64,000 bases of DNA. Source: DAITQM01 sp039794245. GTDB lineage: Bacteria > Pseudomonadota > Gammaproteobacteria > Xanthomonadales > Wenzhouxiangellaceae. The notes beneath the pieces are model-generated. The model ran no database searches and was not told the origin of the DNA. It saw only the letters and a program-made list of their open reading frames with translations. The position numbers and the translations under genes were made by a program. Shown piece by piece: positions 1 to 8,649 of the stretch; the first letter of the stretch is position 1, and each line of letters starts with the position of its first letter. The stretch is taken from NCBI GenBank assembly GCA_039794245.1, contig JBDIVS010000014.1:17188-81187 (forward strand). The letters are read 5' to 3'.

Positions 1-1
1 G

Positions 2-1939
2 GTGCTCTACCGCTTCAGCGACGGCCTGCGTACCGCGGTCAGCAGCGGCGATGCCGATGCCGCCTCGCCGGCTTTCAGCCGCGACGGCAAGTATCTTTAT
101 TTCGCCGCCTCGACCAATTCCGGCCCGTTGCAAGTGGGTTTGAACATGACCAGCCAGGAGCGGCCTTACCGCGCCGGGCTTTATGCCGCAGTCCTGGCCG
201 CCGATGGCACCTCGCCGGTCGCCCCGAAGCCCGGCGATGAAAAAAAGGGCGATGGAGCCGATGACTCGGCAGTGGACAAGGACAAAAACGGCGCCAACGG
301 CAATGACAAAAAAAATGGCGCCAAATCCACCCGCCCCGAAACCGTCATCGATCTCGACGGCCTCGGCGGCCGGCTCGTGCCGCTGCCGGTCGGCGAGGGG
401 AATTACAGCCGGCTGCAAGTCGCGGCCGACGGCAGCCTGTTTTATGTGCAAAGCCCGCAGTCGGGCGCTTCGGTGCCGCCGCCGGATCAGGAGCCGGCCG
501 CCGAGAACCGCCTGCTGCGCTTCGATTTTGAAACCCTGAAGGCAACGTCACTGCTGACCGGTGTCGTTGATTTCGCCCTCACCGCCGACGGCAAAAAAAT
601 GCTGATCCAGCAGCCGGGCGGCAAGCTGGCGCTGGCCGAAGCCGGCAAGGAATTGAAACCGGAGGCGATCGACACCTCGGGCCTTAAAATGCAGGTCGAA
701 CCGCGCCTGGAATGGCGGCAGATTTTCGACGAAGCCTGGCGCATGGAACGCGAGTATTTCTACGCCGCCAACGTGCACGGCCTGGATTGGGACGCGGTCT
801 ATCGCAAATATGCCCCGCTCGTCGCCCACCTCGGGCGGCGCGAGGATCTCAATGCCCTGATCGTCGAGATGATCGCCGAGCTGGGCGTCGGCCACAACCG
901 CATCGGCGGCGGCGATATCGTCAAGCAAAACGGCCCCCCGGCCGGCTTGCTCGGTGCCGATTTCGAGATTACCGGCGGCCGTTATCGGCTGGCCAAAATC
1001 CATCGCGCCAATCATTGGAATCCCGCGCTGCGCGCCCCTTTGGCCATGCCCGGCAACGCGGCGCATGAAGGGGACTATCTGCTGGCCGTCAACGGCCGGC
1101 CGCTGAGCGCGGCCGACAATGTGTTCGAGATGCTTGCCAACACTGTCGATCAGCAGGTTGTGCTCGACGTCGGGCCGCGCGCCGACGGCCGCCAAAGCCG
1201 CCGGATCACCGTCCGGCCGATTGCCGACGAGCGCGAGCTTCGGCTCTGGTCATGGATCGAGGACAACCGCCGCCGGGTTGCCGCGGCGACCGGCGGCGAG
1301 GTCGGTTACATTTATCTCCCCAATACCGCCGGCGCCGGTTATACCTACTTCAACCGGATGTTTTTCGCCCAGGTCGATAAAAAAGCGCTGATCATCGACG
1401 AGCGCGCCAACGGCGGCGGCCAAGCGGCCAATTACATCACCGAGGTGCTGAGCCGCCGGCACCTTTCGGGATGGATGGACCGCGACGGCCTGCCGTACAA
1501 CACGCCGGCCGGCGCCGTTCACGGCCCGAAGCTGATGCTGATCGACCAGGATGCCGGCTCGGGCGGAGATTATCTGCCGTATTCGTTCCGCCAGCTCGGC
1601 ATCGGCAAACTGCTCGGCACCCGGACCTGGGGCGGGCTGATCGGCATCTTCGCCAATCCACCGCTGATCGACGGCGGCACACTGACCGTGCCGTTTTTCC
1701 GCTTTTACGATGCTGCCGGAAACTGGTCCGTCGAGAACGAGGGCGTGGCGCCGGATATCGAAGTCGAGCTCGACCCGCTGGCTACCAACCAGGGGCGCGA
1801 CACCCAGCTCGAAGCGGCGATCGCCGAGATCGAGGCCGAGCTTGCCGCGTTCCATGACCCGATCCCTCGCTCGCCGCCGCCGCTGCCTGAGGAGCTCCGG
1901 GGCTGGCCGCGCACCGCGCCGGACGCCGGCGGAGGTTGA
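2..1939 (+). CDS. Tricorn-like S41 family peptidase, C-terminal part (5' end outside window)
   Basis: Serine peptidase of the tricorn/S41 group, expected to degrade peptides, probably in the periplasm. The visible part starts in a beta-propeller (PD40-like repeats such as SPAFSRDGKYLYFAAS). A very hydrophilic Lys/Asp/Asn-rich linker (about residues 75-120) and more propeller blades follow. Then comes a tricorn core region (LEWRQIFDEAWRMEREYFY), a PDZ-like segment and the catalytic S41 domain. LIIDERANGGG and DAGSGGDYLPYSFR, which contains the likely nucleophile Ser, are typical of tricorn C-terminal domains. The frame is open to the window edge, so the GTG at position 2 need not be the start; family members are about 1,050-1,150 residues. 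A promoter-proximal neighbour cannot be seen. Confidence 0.85.
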   Translation: MLYRFSDGLRTAVSSGDADAASPAFSRDGKYLYFAASTNSGPLQVGLNMTSQERPYRAGLYAAVLAADGTSPVAPKPGDEKKGDGADDSAVDKDKNGANGNDKKNGAKSTRPETVIDLDGLGGRLVPLPVGEGNYSRLQVAADGSLFYVQSPQSGASVPPPDQEPAAENRLLRFDFETLKATSLLTGVVDFALTADGKKMLIQQPGGKLALAEAGKELKPEAIDTSGLKMQVEPRLEWRQIFDEAWRMEREYFYAANVHGLDWDAVYRKYAPLVAHLGRREDLNALIVEMIAELGVGHNRIGGGDIVKQNGPPAGLLGADFEITGGRYRLAKIHRANHWNPALRAPLAMPGNAAHEGDYLLAVNGRPLSAADNVFEMLANTVDQQVVLDVGPRADGRQSRRITVRPIADERELRLWSWIEDNRRRVAAATGGEVGYIYLPNTAGAGYTYFNRMFFAQVDKKALIIDERANGGGQAANYITEVLSRRHLSGWMDRDGLPYNTPAGAVHGPKLMLIDQDAGSGGDYLPYSFRQLGIGKLLGTRTWGGLIGIFANPPLIDGGTLTVPFFRFYDAAGNWSVENEGVAPDIEVELDPLATNQGRDTQLEAAIAEIEAELAAFHDPIPRSPPPLPEELRGWPRTAPDAGGG

Positions 1940-1956
1940 TGCGGCGGGTGGCTCTT

Positions 1957-1984
1957 TTGGGTTAACCCAACAGTTGGGTTAAAA
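1957..1984. repeat. Palindromic AACCCAACAGTTGGGTT motif
   Basis: Two overlapping inverted repeats lie between the protease stop and hppA: TTGGGTTAACCCAA (1957-1970) and AACCCAAC-A-GTTGGGTT (1964-1980), followed by AAAA. This could act as a weak terminator for the protease gene. The ACCCAACAGTTG core recurs at 10,371 and, inverted, at 29,860, so it may instead be a dispersed genomic motif. Confidence 0.55.
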
Positions 1985-2040
1985 TACGCCGGTTTTGCGG
2001 GCGGCCCAGCCGCCCGTCCCTTACACTCCGGTCTGGAAAC

Positions 2041-4059
2041 GTGATGTTCAATACCCTGATACCGCCGGTCCTCGGCGTTTTCGGCCTGCTCGTGGCCCTG
2101 GTTCTGTACCGCCTGGTGCTCCGCTACGACGGTGGCAGCGGCAAAGTCGCCGAGATCGCAGCGATGATCCACGATGGGGCGATGGTTTTCATGCGCAGCG
2201 AATACCGCATCCTGGCGATCTTCGCGCTGCTGTTGGCCGCCGGGCTGTGGCTGGCCTTCCCGTCGTGGCATACCGCGGCGGCTTTCGTGGCCGGCGCCCT
2301 ATCTTCGGCGATCGCCGGCTTTATCGGCATGTACACCGCGACCCGTGCCAATGTCCGGACCACCGTCGCGGCGGCTTCGTCCGGCCCGGCCGCGGCACTG
2401 TCAGTCGCCTTTTTCGGCGGTTCCATCATGGGGTTGACGGTTGCCGCGATGGGCCTGCTCGGCCTTGGCAGCCTGTACTTCTTTTTCGGCGCCGATCCGC
2501 AGCACGCCGAAGCGATCCACGGTTTCGGCATGGGCGCCTCGACCGTGGCGCTGTTCTCCCGTGTCGGCGGCGGCATCTACACCAAATCGGCCGACGTCGG
2601 CGCCGACCTGGTCGGCAAGCTCGAAAAAGGCATCCCCGAGGACGACCCGCGCAATCCGGGGGTGATCGCCGACAATGTCGGCGACAATGTCGGCGACGTC
2701 GCCGGCATGGGCTCGGATATCTTCGAATCGTACTGCGGGGCGATGATCGCCTGCATCGCGATCGCCGCGACGTTCACCGCACTGACCGCGGTCGGCGCCC
2801 GGCACCATTTGATGTTTCTGCCGCTGGCGCTGTCTTCGACCGGCCTGATCTGTTCGATCGCCGGCATCGCCCTGGTCCGCTTCGCCGCCAAACTGCCGCC
2901 GGCCGCGGCTCTCAGGCTGGGCACCTTCGGGGCGGCCATTTTGTTCATCATCGCCGCCCGCTTCATCATGGACAACCTGGAAGTCGCCCCGGCGGTCTGG
3001 TGGTGCGTCGTCGCCGGTGCCGTCGGTGGCATCGGTATCGGCCTGATCACCGAGTACTACACCGGTGGCAAACCGGTGCGCGACATCGCCCGCGAAGGCC
3101 AGACCGGGCCGGCGACGGTGCTGATCTCGGGCCTGGCCACCGGCATGGAGTCGGTCATCGTACCGGTGCTCCTGATCGCCGGCATCATCTTTTTCGCCAG
3201 CTCCATGCTGCCCGAAGGCATGGGAGTTTACGGCGTCGGCATCGCTGCCGTCGGTATGCTGGCGACGGTCGGCATCACGATGGCGATCGACGCTTACGGC
3301 CCGGTCGCCGACAACGCTGGCGGCATCGCCGAAATGGCCGCCCTCGGTCCCGAGGTCCGCGAGATCACCGACGGCCTCGACGCCCTCGGCAACACCACGG
3401 CGGCGATCGGCAAGGGCTTTGCGATCGGCGCTGCGGGACTGGCGGCCCTGGCGATCATCGCCGCTTTCATCAAAACCGTGCAGCACCGGGTGCCCGATTT
3501 CACCTTGAACATCAGCGATCCCGAGGTGTTGATGGGGATGTTCATCGGCGGTATTTTCCCGTTTCTGGTCTCGTCGCTGACGATGCGCGCGGTCGGCACC
3601 GCGGCCTTCGAGATGATCAACGAGATCCGCCGCCAGTTCCGCGACATTCCCGGGCTGATGGCAGGCAAGGCGCCGCCCGATTACGGCCGCTGCATCGACA
3701 TCGCGACCCGCGCCGCACTGAAAAAAATGGTGCCGCCCGGCCTGCTCGCCATACTGGCGCCGATCGTCGTCGGCTTCGGCATCAGCGCCGAGGCGCTCGG
3801 CGGGCTTTTGGCCGGGGCGCTGGTCTCGTGCGTGCTGATGGCTCTGACGATGGCCAACGCCGGCGGCGCCTGGGACAACGCGAAAAAATTCGTCGAAAAG
3901 GGCAACTACGGCGGCAAGGGATCGGAGGCGCACAAGGCGACGGTGGTCGGCGATACGGTCGGCGACCCGTTCAAGGACACCTCTGGCCCGTCGATGAACA
4001 TCCTGATCAACGTCCTGGCCATCGTCTCGCTGGTTATCGCGCCGCTGCTGACCCACTGA
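2041..4059 (+). CDS. hppA: Membrane-bound ion-translocating pyrophosphatase
   Basis: Integral membrane pyrophosphatase that couples PPi hydrolysis to H+ or Na+ export. The 672-residue protein has the usual ~16 hydrophobic segments and the substrate-binding signature DVGADLVGKLEKG (about 185-197) followed by DNVGDNVGDVAGMGSD. A second acidic set near the C-terminus reads GDTVGDPFKDTSGPS. The K+-dependence determinant is visible: residues 450-457 read GNTTAAIG, with Ala where K+-independent enzymes carry Lys, so K+ dependence is predicted. Whether H+ or Na+ is pumped cannot be settled here. The frame opens with GTG-ATG; ATG at 2044 is the likelier start. It stands alone between the protease and an AraC regulator. 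Confidence 0.95.
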   Translation: MMFNTLIPPVLGVFGLLVALVLYRLVLRYDGGSGKVAEIAAMIHDGAMVFMRSEYRILAIFALLLAAGLWLAFPSWHTAAAFVAGALSSAIAGFIGMYTATRANVRTTVAAASSGPAAALSVAFFGGSIMGLTVAAMGLLGLGSLYFFFGADPQHAEAIHGFGMGASTVALFSRVGGGIYTKSADVGADLVGKLEKGIPEDDPRNPGVIADNVGDNVGDVAGMGSDIFESYCGAMIACIAIAATFTALTAVGARHHLMFLPLALSSTGLICSIAGIALVRFAAKLPPAAALRLGTFGAAILFIIAARFIMDNLEVAPAVWWCVVAGAVGGIGIGLITEYYTGGKPVRDIAREGQTGPATVLISGLATGMESVIVPVLLIAGIIFFASSMLPEGMGVYGVGIAAVGMLATVGITMAIDAYGPVADNAGGIAEMAALGPEVREITDGLDALGNTTAAIGKGFAIGAAGLAALAIIAAFIKTVQHRVPDFTLNISDPEVLMGMFIGGIFPFLVSSLTMRAVGTAAFEMINEIRRQFRDIPGLMAGKAPPDYGRCIDIATRAALKKMVPPGLLAILAPIVVGFGISAEALGGLLAGALVSCVLMALTMANAGGAWDNAKKFVEKGNYGGKGSEAHKATVVGDTVGDPFKDTSGPSMNILINVLAIVSLVIAPLLTH

Positions 4060-4142
4060 GATTCGGCGCCGGCACCCACCCACGGCGGATGCCGGTGCGA
4101 CGTTGCGTGCCCCGCTCTTCTGAGGAACATAGTTCCTATTCC

Positions 4143-4167
4143 GGATGGGAGGCCCGGCCCCCCATCC
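4143..4167. other. Hairpin in the hppA-araC intergenic region
   Basis: In the 252-nt gap after hppA, GGATGGG (4143-4149) pairs with CCCATCC (4161-4167) around a GC-rich loop. No T-run follows, so it is a weak terminator candidate at best. Nothing else stands out in the gap. Confidence 0.3.
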
Positions 4168-4311
4168 AGCATGTAAGACTTTAGACGGCAGCGCGGTCTT
4201 TACACGGTAAGCGAGCAGGAATCGATCGCACAGCGATGCAATAAGGGGCCGGTCGCAGCGATGCACCGTGTTGCGAAATGACTTCACAGCAAGGGGTGGC
4301 GAAAATGGCCG

Positions 4312-5196
4312 ATGTCCAACACGATCTCAGGCGACGTCCTGCAGAGCATACTTGAAGCCCAGCAATTCAGGTTTCAGGTCTATTCCACACCGCGCATGTG
4401 CGGCATCTGGCAAGGTGTCCACGACCATCGCTACCAGTCCTCCCTGCACCTGATCGGCCGCGGCGCCTGCTGGCTGCATCTGCGCGATCAGGCGCCGATT
4501 CCGTTGCGCAGCGGCGACCTCGTGCTCCTGCCGCGTGACGATTGGCACGTCCTCAGCAGTCTGCCGGTCATCACCGGCCCCGACGATATCGAAGGCGATC
4601 TGGAAGGCCAGGTCACCTCGATGGTCTGCGCCGAAATCTCGTTTCGTGAAACCGCCGTCAGTCCGCTGTTCGAGGCCATGCCGCGCTACATACTGATCCG
4701 CCAGGGACAGGCCAGCGGTGCACTCGATCTGCTGGCCCGCCTGTTGTGCATGGCGGCCGAAGACCGGGGAATCGGCAATAAACTGGTGATCGACCGCCTG
4801 ACCGAGGTTCTGTTCGTGCTCGCCCTGCGCGAGTATCTGCAACGCGTCGAGCAGCCCACCGGCCTTTTGGCGGCGCTCGCCGACCCCCGCCTGGCACGCG
4901 CCTTGAGCGCGATCCACGACCACTCCGAGCGGCGCTGGCAGGTCGCTGACCTGGCGGCGGTGGCCGATATGTCGCGCACCGTCTTCGCGCAGCGCTTTCA
5001 CGCCGTGCTCGGCCAATCGCCGATCGAATACCTGACCCGTTGGCGGATGCACCTGGCCGGCAATTGGTTGCAGACGGGCAACCTGCCGGTCGCTACGATC
5101 GCCGAGCGCCTGGGCTATGTCACCGAAGCCGCGTTCCGCCGCGCCTTCCGCCGGACAACCGGCAAAACACCGGGACAAGTACGCCGCGGGCAATAG
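4312..5196 (+). CDS. AraC family transcriptional regulator with cupin sensor domain
   Basis: One-component transcription factor of 294 residues. The N-terminal half is a cupin-type AraC ligand pocket (HDHRYQSSLHLIGRGACWLHL, then SGDLVLLPRDDWHVL). The C-terminal 100 residues are the two helix-turn-helix units of the AraC DNA-binding domain (WQVADLAAVADMSRTVFAQRFHAVLG, then VATIAERLGYVTEAAFRRAFRRTTGKTPGQVRR). The layout resembles regulators annotated as cupin-containing AraC proteins acting on neighbouring oxidoreductase or efflux genes. The nearest downstream gene here is an amidohydrolase about 100 nt away on the same strand. The effector is unknown. Confidence 0.9.
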   Translation: MSNTISGDVLQSILEAQQFRFQVYSTPRMCGIWQGVHDHRYQSSLHLIGRGACWLHLRDQAPIPLRSGDLVLLPRDDWHVLSSLPVITGPDDIEGDLEGQVTSMVCAEISFRETAVSPLFEAMPRYILIRQGQASGALDLLARLLCMAAEDRGIGNKLVIDRLTEVLFVLALREYLQRVEQPTGLLAALADPRLARALSAIHDHSERRWQVADLAAVADMSRTVFAQRFHAVLGQSPIEYLTRWRMHLAGNWLQTGNLPVATIAERLGYVTEAAFRRAFRRTTGKTPGQVRRGQ

Positions 5197-5301
5197 CGTC
5201 CACGGCAGGCCGGATGTTTCGATTCGGCGCCCGCAGAACTTGCTCCACCGGCCGCGCTGGGCGATGATGAGAGCCCGCTGTTACCCCGAGTCAATCCACA
5301 C

Positions 5302-6885
5302 ATGAAGCCATCGATCATCCGCCGCTGGCCGGCCCGCGCCGCACTCACCACCCTGCTGTTGTGGCTTGGCGCCACCGCACCGCTCGGCGCCGCACCGACG
5401 CCCGCCCCCGACCGTGACCGCGGCGCGGGGCCGTTTCCACGTTTGATCTTGCGCGCCGTCACTATCGTCAACGGCGAGGGGGCCCCGGCGCAGGGGCCGG
5501 TCGACCTGGTGGTCGAGCACGACCGGATCACCGCGATCGTGCCGCTCGGCGGGCCCGGCACCGCCATCGACGAAAGCAAACGCCCACCGGCCGATGACCA
5601 CACGGAGGTCATGGCGCTCGCCGGATATTACGTGCTGCCCGGCTTCATCGACCTGCACGGCCACCTCGGCGGCGAGGGCCAGGGCGTGCCGGCTGAATAC
5701 GTCCTCAAACTTTGGCTGGCACACGGCGTGACGACGGTGCGCGAGCCGGGCAGTTTCAACGGCCTGGAATGGACGCTCGACCACGCCCGGCGCAGCGAAA
5801 CACTGGCCATCGTCGCACCGCGTATCATCCCCTATGCCGGCTTCGGCCTCGGCCGGGACTCACCGATCTCGACACCGGACGAAGCCCGCGAATGGGTCCG
5901 GACCATCGCCAAGCAAGGCGCCCGCGGCGTCAAGTTCTTCGGCGCTGCGCCGGAGATCATGTCCGCTGCGCTCGAAGAGGCCGAGCGGCTCGGCCTCGGC
6001 AGCGCCATCCACCATGCCCAGCTCAACGTCGCCCGCTGGAACGTGCTCGATTCGGCGCGCGCCGGGTTGACGACGATGGAACATTGGTACGGTTTGCCGG
6101 AAGCGCTGTTCGCGGACCGCACGGTGCAGGACTACCCTGCCGACTACAACTACAGCAACGAGGCGCAACGCTTCGGCGAGGCGGGGAGGCTGTGGGCGCA
6201 GGCGGCGGCGCCCGGCAGCGCGCGCTGGAATGCGGTGCGCGACGAACTGCTCGCGCTCGATTTGACGCTCGATCCGACATTCACGATCTACGAGGCCAAC
6301 CGCGACCTGATGCGCGAGATGAACGCCGACTGGCAACGCGAATACACGCATCCGAACCTGTGGCGGTTCTTTCAGCCCAGCCGCGAGGCACACGGTTCAT
6401 ACTGGTACGACTGGACCACGGCCGACGAGATCGCCTGGCGCGACAACTTCCGGCGCTGGATGACTTTCGTCAACGATTTCAAAAATCACGGCGGGCGCGT
6501 CACGACCGGTTCCGACTCCGGCTTCATCTTCAAGGTTTACGGCTTCGGTTATATCCGTGAACTGGAGCTTTTGCAGGAAGCCGGCTTTCACCCGCTGGAG
6601 GTGATTCGCGCCGCGACGCTAAACGGCGCCGAAGCACTCGGCATCGCCGATTACACCGGCTCGATCGCCGTCGGCAAAAAAGCCGACCTCATCGTCGTTG
6701 ACGGCAACCCGCTGGCCAATTTCAAGTTGCTCTACGGCACGGGCCACTTCCGGCTCGGAGCCAGTGGCGAACCTGAGCGCCACCACGGCCTGCGTTATAC
6801 GATCAAAGACGGCGTCGTTTACGACAGTGAAGAACTGCTCACCGACGTCAGGCGAATCGTCAGCGAGGCAGTTGCCCAGCCGTAA
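5302..6885 (+). CDS. Exported amidohydrolase family protein
   Basis: Metal-dependent hydrolase of the imidazolonepropionase/prolidase-like amidohydrolase group, 527 residues. An N-terminal signal peptide (Arg-rich start, then TTLLLWLGATAPLGAA) indicates export. Metal ligands are visible in GFIDLHGHLGGEG (HxH), later His residues in AIHHAQLN and TMEHWYG, and the Asp of GSDSGF near residue 400. The C-terminal composite-domain strand GSIAVGKKADLIVVDGNPL is typical of the family. The substrate is not predictable; relatives act on cyclic amides and Xaa-Pro peptides. Its 3' end overlaps the convergent desaturase by 26 nt. Confidence 0.88.
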   Translation: MKPSIIRRWPARAALTTLLLWLGATAPLGAAPTPAPDRDRGAGPFPRLILRAVTIVNGEGAPAQGPVDLVVEHDRITAIVPLGGPGTAIDESKRPPADDHTEVMALAGYYVLPGFIDLHGHLGGEGQGVPAEYVLKLWLAHGVTTVREPGSFNGLEWTLDHARRSETLAIVAPRIIPYAGFGLGRDSPISTPDEAREWVRTIAKQGARGVKFFGAAPEIMSAALEEAERLGLGSAIHHAQLNVARWNVLDSARAGLTTMEHWYGLPEALFADRTVQDYPADYNYSNEAQRFGEAGRLWAQAAAPGSARWNAVRDELLALDLTLDPTFTIYEANRDLMREMNADWQREYTHPNLWRFFQPSREAHGSYWYDWTTADEIAWRDNFRRWMTFVNDFKNHGGRVTTGSDSGFIFKVYGFGYIRELELLQEAGFHPLEVIRAATLNGAEALGIADYTGSIAVGKKADLIVVDGNPLANFKLLYGTGHFRLGASGEPERHHGLRYTIKDGVVYDSEELLTDVRRIVSEAVAQP

Positions 6886-7768
6886 GCGGCCCGCGCAACT
6901 GCCGCAGCAGGGCGCGGGCGAACGGCGGATCACCGGCCTCGAACTTCGTCGCCGCGGGCAGTGCGTTCCACGGCAACCCGGTGTCGCGATGATGCGTCCG
7001 GTGCAGATTGAAATTCAAGATCAACGGCGAAAGGCGCGCCAATCTGAGATTCAGCGCGTACAGGCGATCGCCGAGCGGTGTACCGTAGTGGAAGGAATTG
7101 TCGAGCATCGAGACGATGAGCGCGCGGCCGGCGAGGGCCAGCGCCGGCAGCCATAACGCCTCGCGCCACAACCAGAACAAGGCGATATAAAACAGGATGA
7201 CCAGCGCGCCGTCGAGGCGCATCTCGCTTTGCGCCGCGGCGGACAACAGTTCGCGCTCGGCCATCTGGCGCTCGGCGGCCGGCAGCGAGCGATTCAACCC
7301 GCCCACAATGGCGGCCAGAACGCGACGCGGTAGAAACACCGCAAGCGCCGACGCCAGCTCTCCGAGATAAAGACCCATCAGCAGCCGCGGATAAAACACA
7401 AGGGCGGCGCCGATCCAGGTGCCGCCATCGGCATCGTAGATTTCGGTTCGATCGGCCGGCCCGCGACTGTGCCGGTGGTGAAATAAATGACCGTAACGCA
7501 GCACCCGGAACGGGCCGCCGAAAACCACCGCCAGCACCCGGCCCAACCCGCGGCTCGGCCCCGGCGCCGCGAGCAGGCGGCCGTGGACTGCCTCGTGGAT
7601 CAAGGCCCACAGCGGAATCGTCACCGCCACGTACAAAGCGAAAAACGCAACGCCGGCCCACCCGGTGACGGGCTGTCCGGTGGCTAGTGGCCACACCAGA
7701 AGCAGCGCATGCAACAGAACGAAAAGCGCAGCTAAAACCAGATTGGTGCGCCACGGAATTGCGGCCAT
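6860..7768 (-). CDS. Fatty acid desaturase family membrane protein
   Basis: Di-iron membrane desaturase or hydroxylase of 302 residues, with the three histidine boxes expected for the family: HEAVHGR, HLFHHRH and HRTHHR near the C-terminus. At least four hydrophobic segments flank the boxes. Such enzymes insert double bonds into acyl chains of membrane lipids or modify carotenoids; the substrate is not evident. It is transcribed alone and converges on the amidohydrolase gene with a short tail-to-tail overlap. Confidence 0.87.
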   Translation of the reverse strand: MAAIPWRTNLVLAALFVLLHALLLVWPLATGQPVTGWAGVAFFALYVAVTIPLWALIHEAVHGRLLAAPGPSRGLGRVLAVVFGGPFRVLRYGHLFHHRHSRGPADRTEIYDADGGTWIGAALVFYPRLLMGLYLGELASALAVFLPRRVLAAIVGGLNRSLPAAERQMAERELLSAAAQSEMRLDGALVILFYIALFWLWREALWLPALALAGRALIVSMLDNSFHYGTPLGDRLYALNLRLARLSPLILNFNLHRTHHRDTGLPWNALPAATKFEAGDPPFARALLRQLRGPLTAGQLPR

Positions 7769-7812
7769 ATCGAGGAGAAGCCTAGGAGCCAGGAATAGAG
7801 CGTCATATTATA

Positions 7813-8079
7813 TCACCCGGCGCCGCCCCGGCCTTCGGCCATCACCCGGGCGACATAGGAACAAGTCGGGATCACCCGCAAACCACCGGCCGCAGCCCAG
7901 GCCAGCCCCGCCTCGACCACCCGCCGTGCCAGCCCCCGGCCACGCAGCTCGGGCGGCGTGTAGGTTGAAATAAAATCGACCGCCGTCTCATCGACCGGCC
8001 GGTAATGCACCACCACCTCAGCGCCACCGTGGCGCAGCACGAAGCGATGTTGATCGGCCTCGTGAATCACTTTTTGCAT
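7813..8079 (-). CDS. Small GNAT-like N-acetyltransferase (Acetyltransf_CG type)
   Basis: An 88-residue protein matching the short GCN5-related family found in bacteria and as NATD1 in animals. The central motif TYTPPELRGRGLARRVVEAGLAWA is the acetyl-CoA binding loop (RGRGLA) and helix. VIPTCSYVARVM follows, as in YidJ-like members, where a Cys sits before the last helix. It lies just upstream of the desaturase in the same direction with a 44-nt gap. Biological substrates of this family are unknown. Confidence 0.87.
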   Translation of the reverse strand: MQKVIHEADQHRFVLRHGGAEVVVHYRPVDETAVDFISTYTPPELRGRGLARRVVEAGLAWAAAGGLRVIPTCSYVARVMAEGRGGAG

Positions 8080-8308
8080 GGCTTTTCCTGTGAGTCAAAT
8101 AGACATCGCGATCGAAGCGATGAACGGAAACAATCTCGGCTACTGGGATGATAGTCAGAGTTTTCTTTTTAGATTAAATCAGCAAATTATCAGGAATTTT
8201 CCAGATTTCATCTGCGACGAATAGGAAACCGCCGGCAAGCGGTAGCAACATCAAATTCCACGGCATATTCGAGACGTCTCGTGGCGACGTTTTCAGCTCG
8301 CAGGTGAC

Positions 8309-8640
8309 TCAGCCGTTATGCTCCGAGGACTTATGGTCGTTCGAGTACTGCGCTCTGTTTTTGGCTGAATTTTTTGCGATTTCTTTCGATATCTCTTCAA
8401 CGAGGAGATATCGGTAAGCATCGGCCAGATTGACCGACTGCGTCCCCGACGGCGCGGTGCGTACCTCGACGATATCGCTGAACAAGCCATGGGGTTTACG
8501 GCTTTCGAAACCGTGGGCCTGGGCCTCCGTTATGGGTTCAGCTTTTTCAATGTAGGCTGCTCAGATATCGTCCTCTCCCCTCGGTTGTGGCATCACCGGG
8601 TCGTACACGAACACACCACGCCCGTTCGCCGATACGTCAA
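8309..8640 (-). pseudogene. Decayed or unrecognised open frame with internal TGA
   Basis: The 570 nt between the acetyltransferase (8079) and the propeller gene (8650) contains no intact gene. Minus-strand translation from 8640 to 8309 gives a plausible protein-like stretch (DVSANGRGVFVYDPVMPQPR, a TGA at 8563-8561, then a segment including HGFESRKPHGLFSDIVEVRT and LADAYRYLLVEEISKEIAKN). It ends at TGA 8311-8309. A further hydrophobic snippet with its own ATG (MPWNLMLLPLAGGFLFVADE) lies just downstream. I do not recognise the family. The base composition drops below that of its neighbours between 8,100 and 8,560, which fits decayed or acquired DNA. Confidence 0.35.
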
Positions 8641-8649
8641 TCAGGCTGG

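Noticed and set aside
548..1195. Long open frames antisense to the protease gene, and similar long antisense frames across the GC-rich genes (for example 2401-4287, 20755-22149, 40351-42024)
   Set aside because: They mirror the codon structure of well-recognised genes on the other strand, lack family motifs and ribosome sites, and have compositions typical of high-GC shadow frames.
4143..4167. Hairpin after hppA as an intrinsic terminator
   Set aside because: No T-tract follows the stem; listed only as a hairpin.
1995..4184. A 729-codon frame overlapping hppA on the same strand
   Set aside because: Arg-rich frame shadow of a membrane pyrophosphatase whose motifs are complete in the other frame.
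8561..8563. In-frame TGA at 8563-8561 (minus strand) as a selenocysteine codon
   Set aside because: No SECIS-like hairpin is evident and the surrounding protein matches no selenoprotein family; decay is simpler.
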